Assembly: GCF_000383915.1 (NCBI RefSeq)
Contig: NZ_KB912942.1
Span: 1,586,561-1,650,560 of the forward strand
Direction of reading: 5' to 3'
DNA: 64,000 bases
From: Amycolatopsis benzoatilytica AK 16/65
GTDB taxonomy: Bacteria; Actinomycetota; Actinomycetes; Mycobacteriales; Pseudonocardiaceae
Each line of letters begins with the position of its first letter. Position 1 is the stretch's first letter. The notes below the pieces were generated by a model. That model was not told the origin of the DNA, made no database searches, and was given only the letters and a program-made list of their open reading frames with translations. Positions 62,623 to 64,000 of this stretch are shown piece after piece. The translations under genes were made by a program, and so were the position numbers.

Positions 62623-64000
62623 CCTCGATCGCCCGCCGCGTCCACGACCGGGCCTCGCGGCATCCGGACGCCCTCGCCGTGTCCGACGGCCCTCGCCGGC
62701 TGACTTACGCGGAGCTGGCGGGCGGAGCCGCCGCCGTCGCGGAAGCGTTGTCCCGCCGGGGAGTCCGGCCGGGGGACGCGGTCGCCGTCGGTCTGCCGCG
62801 CTCGCTGGACCTGGTCCAGGTCATGCTCGGCGTGCTCTATCTCGGCGGCCAGGTGGTGCCGCTGGACCGGCAGAGCCCGCCCGCGCGCCGGGACGTGATC
62901 CTCGCCGACGCGGGCGCGTTCGCGGTCGTCCACGACGGGCTGCCCGGCCTGCCTCCGCTCTCCGCGGCCGAACTCCTCGCCGAATCCGCGGAGCGAGCGC
63001 CCGCCGACCCCGCACCCGCGTCGTTCCTCTTCTACACCTCGGGAACGACCGGACGGCCCAAAGGCGTCGAGGTCCGGGACGCCGGCGTCCTTCGCCTGGC
63101 CGAACCGGGCTGGCTGGACCACGGCACGCGGTTCGCCTGCTTGGCCAACCCCGCGTTCGACGCGCTCAGCTTCGAAGTGTGGGTGCCGCTGCTGACCGGC
63201 GGCGCGTGCGTGATCCTGGACGAAGCGACCGTGGGCGACCCGCAGGCGTTCTCCGACGCCTTGGTCCGCGAACGCATCGACACGATGTTCGTGACCGCGA
63301 CGCTGTTCAACGCGGTCGCGGAGACGGTGCCGGGCAGCTTCGCGACGGTACGCCGGGTCGTCATCGGCGGGGAGCAGCTGAACGCCCCGCTGATCCGCCG
63401 GTGGTACCAGGCCAACCCGGATTCGCCGACGACGCTGCAGAACGGTTACGGCCCGACGGAGACGACGACTTTCGCGCTCAGCTACGCCATTCCGCGCGAC
63501 TTCGACGCCGACGTGGTGCCGATCGGCCGTCCGCTGCCCGGCACCGGTGCGGTCGCGGTGACCGCGGACGAGCGGGTGGCGGCGGAAGGCGAGGTCGCCG
63601 AGTTGTACCTGTCCGGGGCCGGGGTCGCACTGGGCTACCGCGGCCTGCCCGCGGAAACCGGCCAGCGGTTCGTCCGGCTGCCGTGGCTGGACGACGGGCG
63701 TGCGCGGTTCTATCGCACCGGGGACCTGGTCCGCGTGCTGCCGGGCAAGCGTTACGCCTACGTCGGGCGCACCGACCGGCAGGTGAAGGTCCGCGGGTTC
63801 CGGGTCGAGCCGGGGGAGCTTGAGCAGCGGCTCCTCACGCATCCGCGGATCCGGCAGGCGCACGTGGCGGTGCGCCGCGCGGCGACGGCCGAACTGCTCG
63901 CCTTCGTAGTGGCGGATCAGCTGACCTTCGAGGCGTTCGAAACCCATCTGGCCGAAACCGTTCCGGTCTATCTGCGGCCGCACCACGTGTTCCGGCTTGG
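62619..64000 (+). CDS. Adenylation-domain protein, NRPS locus (runs off window)
   Basis: At least 460 residues of an AMP-forming adenylation domain are present and the frame is open at the window edge. Motifs are [29 protein letters not shown] (A3), [11 protein letters not shown] (A5), YRTGDLVRV (A7) and [19 protein letters not shown] (A8). It begins with the A domain, with no condensation domain before it, and overlaps the upstream NRPS stop as ATGA. It could be a free-standing activating enzyme or the start of a further A-T protein. The thioesterase in the previous protein argues that this unit acts before that one. Confidence 0.86.
   Translation, partial: MTSIARRVHDRASRHPDALAVSDGPRRLTYAELAGGAAAVAEALSRRGVRPGDAVAVGLPRSLDLVQVMLGVLYLGGQVVPLDRQSPPARRDVILADAGAFAVVHDGLPGLPPLSAAELLAESAERAPADPAPASFLFYTSGTTGRPKGVEVRDAGVLRLAEPGWLDHGTRFACLANPAFDALSFEVWVPLLTGGACVILDEATVGDPQAFSDALVRERIDTMFVTATLFNAVAETVPGSFATVRRVVIGGEQLNAPLIRRWYQANPDSPTTLQNGYGPTETTTFALSYAIPRDFDADVVPIGRPLPGTGAVAVTADERVAAEGEVAELYLSGAGVALGYRGLPAETGQRFVRLPWLDDGRARFYRTGDLVRVLPGKRYAYVGRTDRQVKVRGFRVEPGELEQRLLTHPRIRQAHVAVRRAATAELLAFVVADQLTFEAFETHLAETVPVYLRPHHVFRL

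Overview
The window is high-GC actinobacterial DNA. The rRNA sequence, strong G/C bias at third codon positions, heavy use of GTG and TTG starts, ATGA/GTGA gene overlaps and a family of dispersed intergenic palindromes all suggest a Pseudonocardiales genome. Amycolatopsis is my best guess, but that is recognition, not a database result. The window opens in the 3' half of a 23S rRNA gene, followed by 5S rRNA and a strong terminator (1-1670). A nitroreductase gene follows on the minus strand.

The best-defined system (about 2.8-19.5 kb) is a hydroxyproline catabolic regulon. A GntR/FCD regulator diverges from a three-gene hydroxy-D-proline dehydrogenase operon (DadA-like flavoprotein, small 2Fe-2S protein, FAD/BFD protein). 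Next comes an operon for a DapA-family deaminase, a proline-racemase-family epimerase, an ornithine-cyclodeaminase-family reductase and a ketoglutarate-semialdehyde-type dehydrogenase. A nine-gene operon then encodes a LivKHMGF importer, a second racemase-family enzyme, a second near-identical GntR regulator and the two subunits of aconitase X (cis-3-hydroxy-L-proline dehydratase). Together these predict trans-4-hydroxyproline to 2-oxoglutarate and cis-3-hydroxyproline to L-proline. A shared palindrome, CAATGTSACATTG or close variants, lies in front of all three transcription units and probably unites the regulon.

From 19.6 to 30.2 kb are a lectin-propeller/dimethylformamidase-like fusion, a quinone oxidoreductase, a secreted GH29 fucosidase, a 1041-residue protein joining a cyclase-like domain, NACHT ATPase and leucine-rich repeats, and a luciferase-like flavoprotein. 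From 30.2 to 34.3 kb is a decayed zone: remnants of a WXG100-like gene, a DUF1023 hydrolase, a lipoprotein and a GH18 chitinase, with one surviving LppA-like lipoprotein. An intact IS1380-family element sits inside a palindromic repeat there, with a 5-bp target duplication.

From 34.3 to 45 kb are an OafA-type acyltransferase-SGNH protein, a secreted alkaline-phosphatase-superfamily enzyme, an SsuABC/NMT1-type ABC importer divergent from a DcuSR/CitAB-type two-component system, and NarK. The minus strand at 45.1-52.3 kb carries narGHJI plus a CBS-domain gene. Then come a divergent pair of secreted esterases (one a PHB-depolymerase-family protein), an IS481-family element between two mismatched half-repeats, a secreted GH27 alpha-galactosidase, and the start of an NRPS locus (C-A-T-TE protein plus a separate adenylation-domain gene) that runs off the right edge.

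The palindromic repeats (GTCCGTGAAGGG...CCCTTCACGGAC) occur at eight sites plus one extra half, all intergenic, and mark several rearrangement points.
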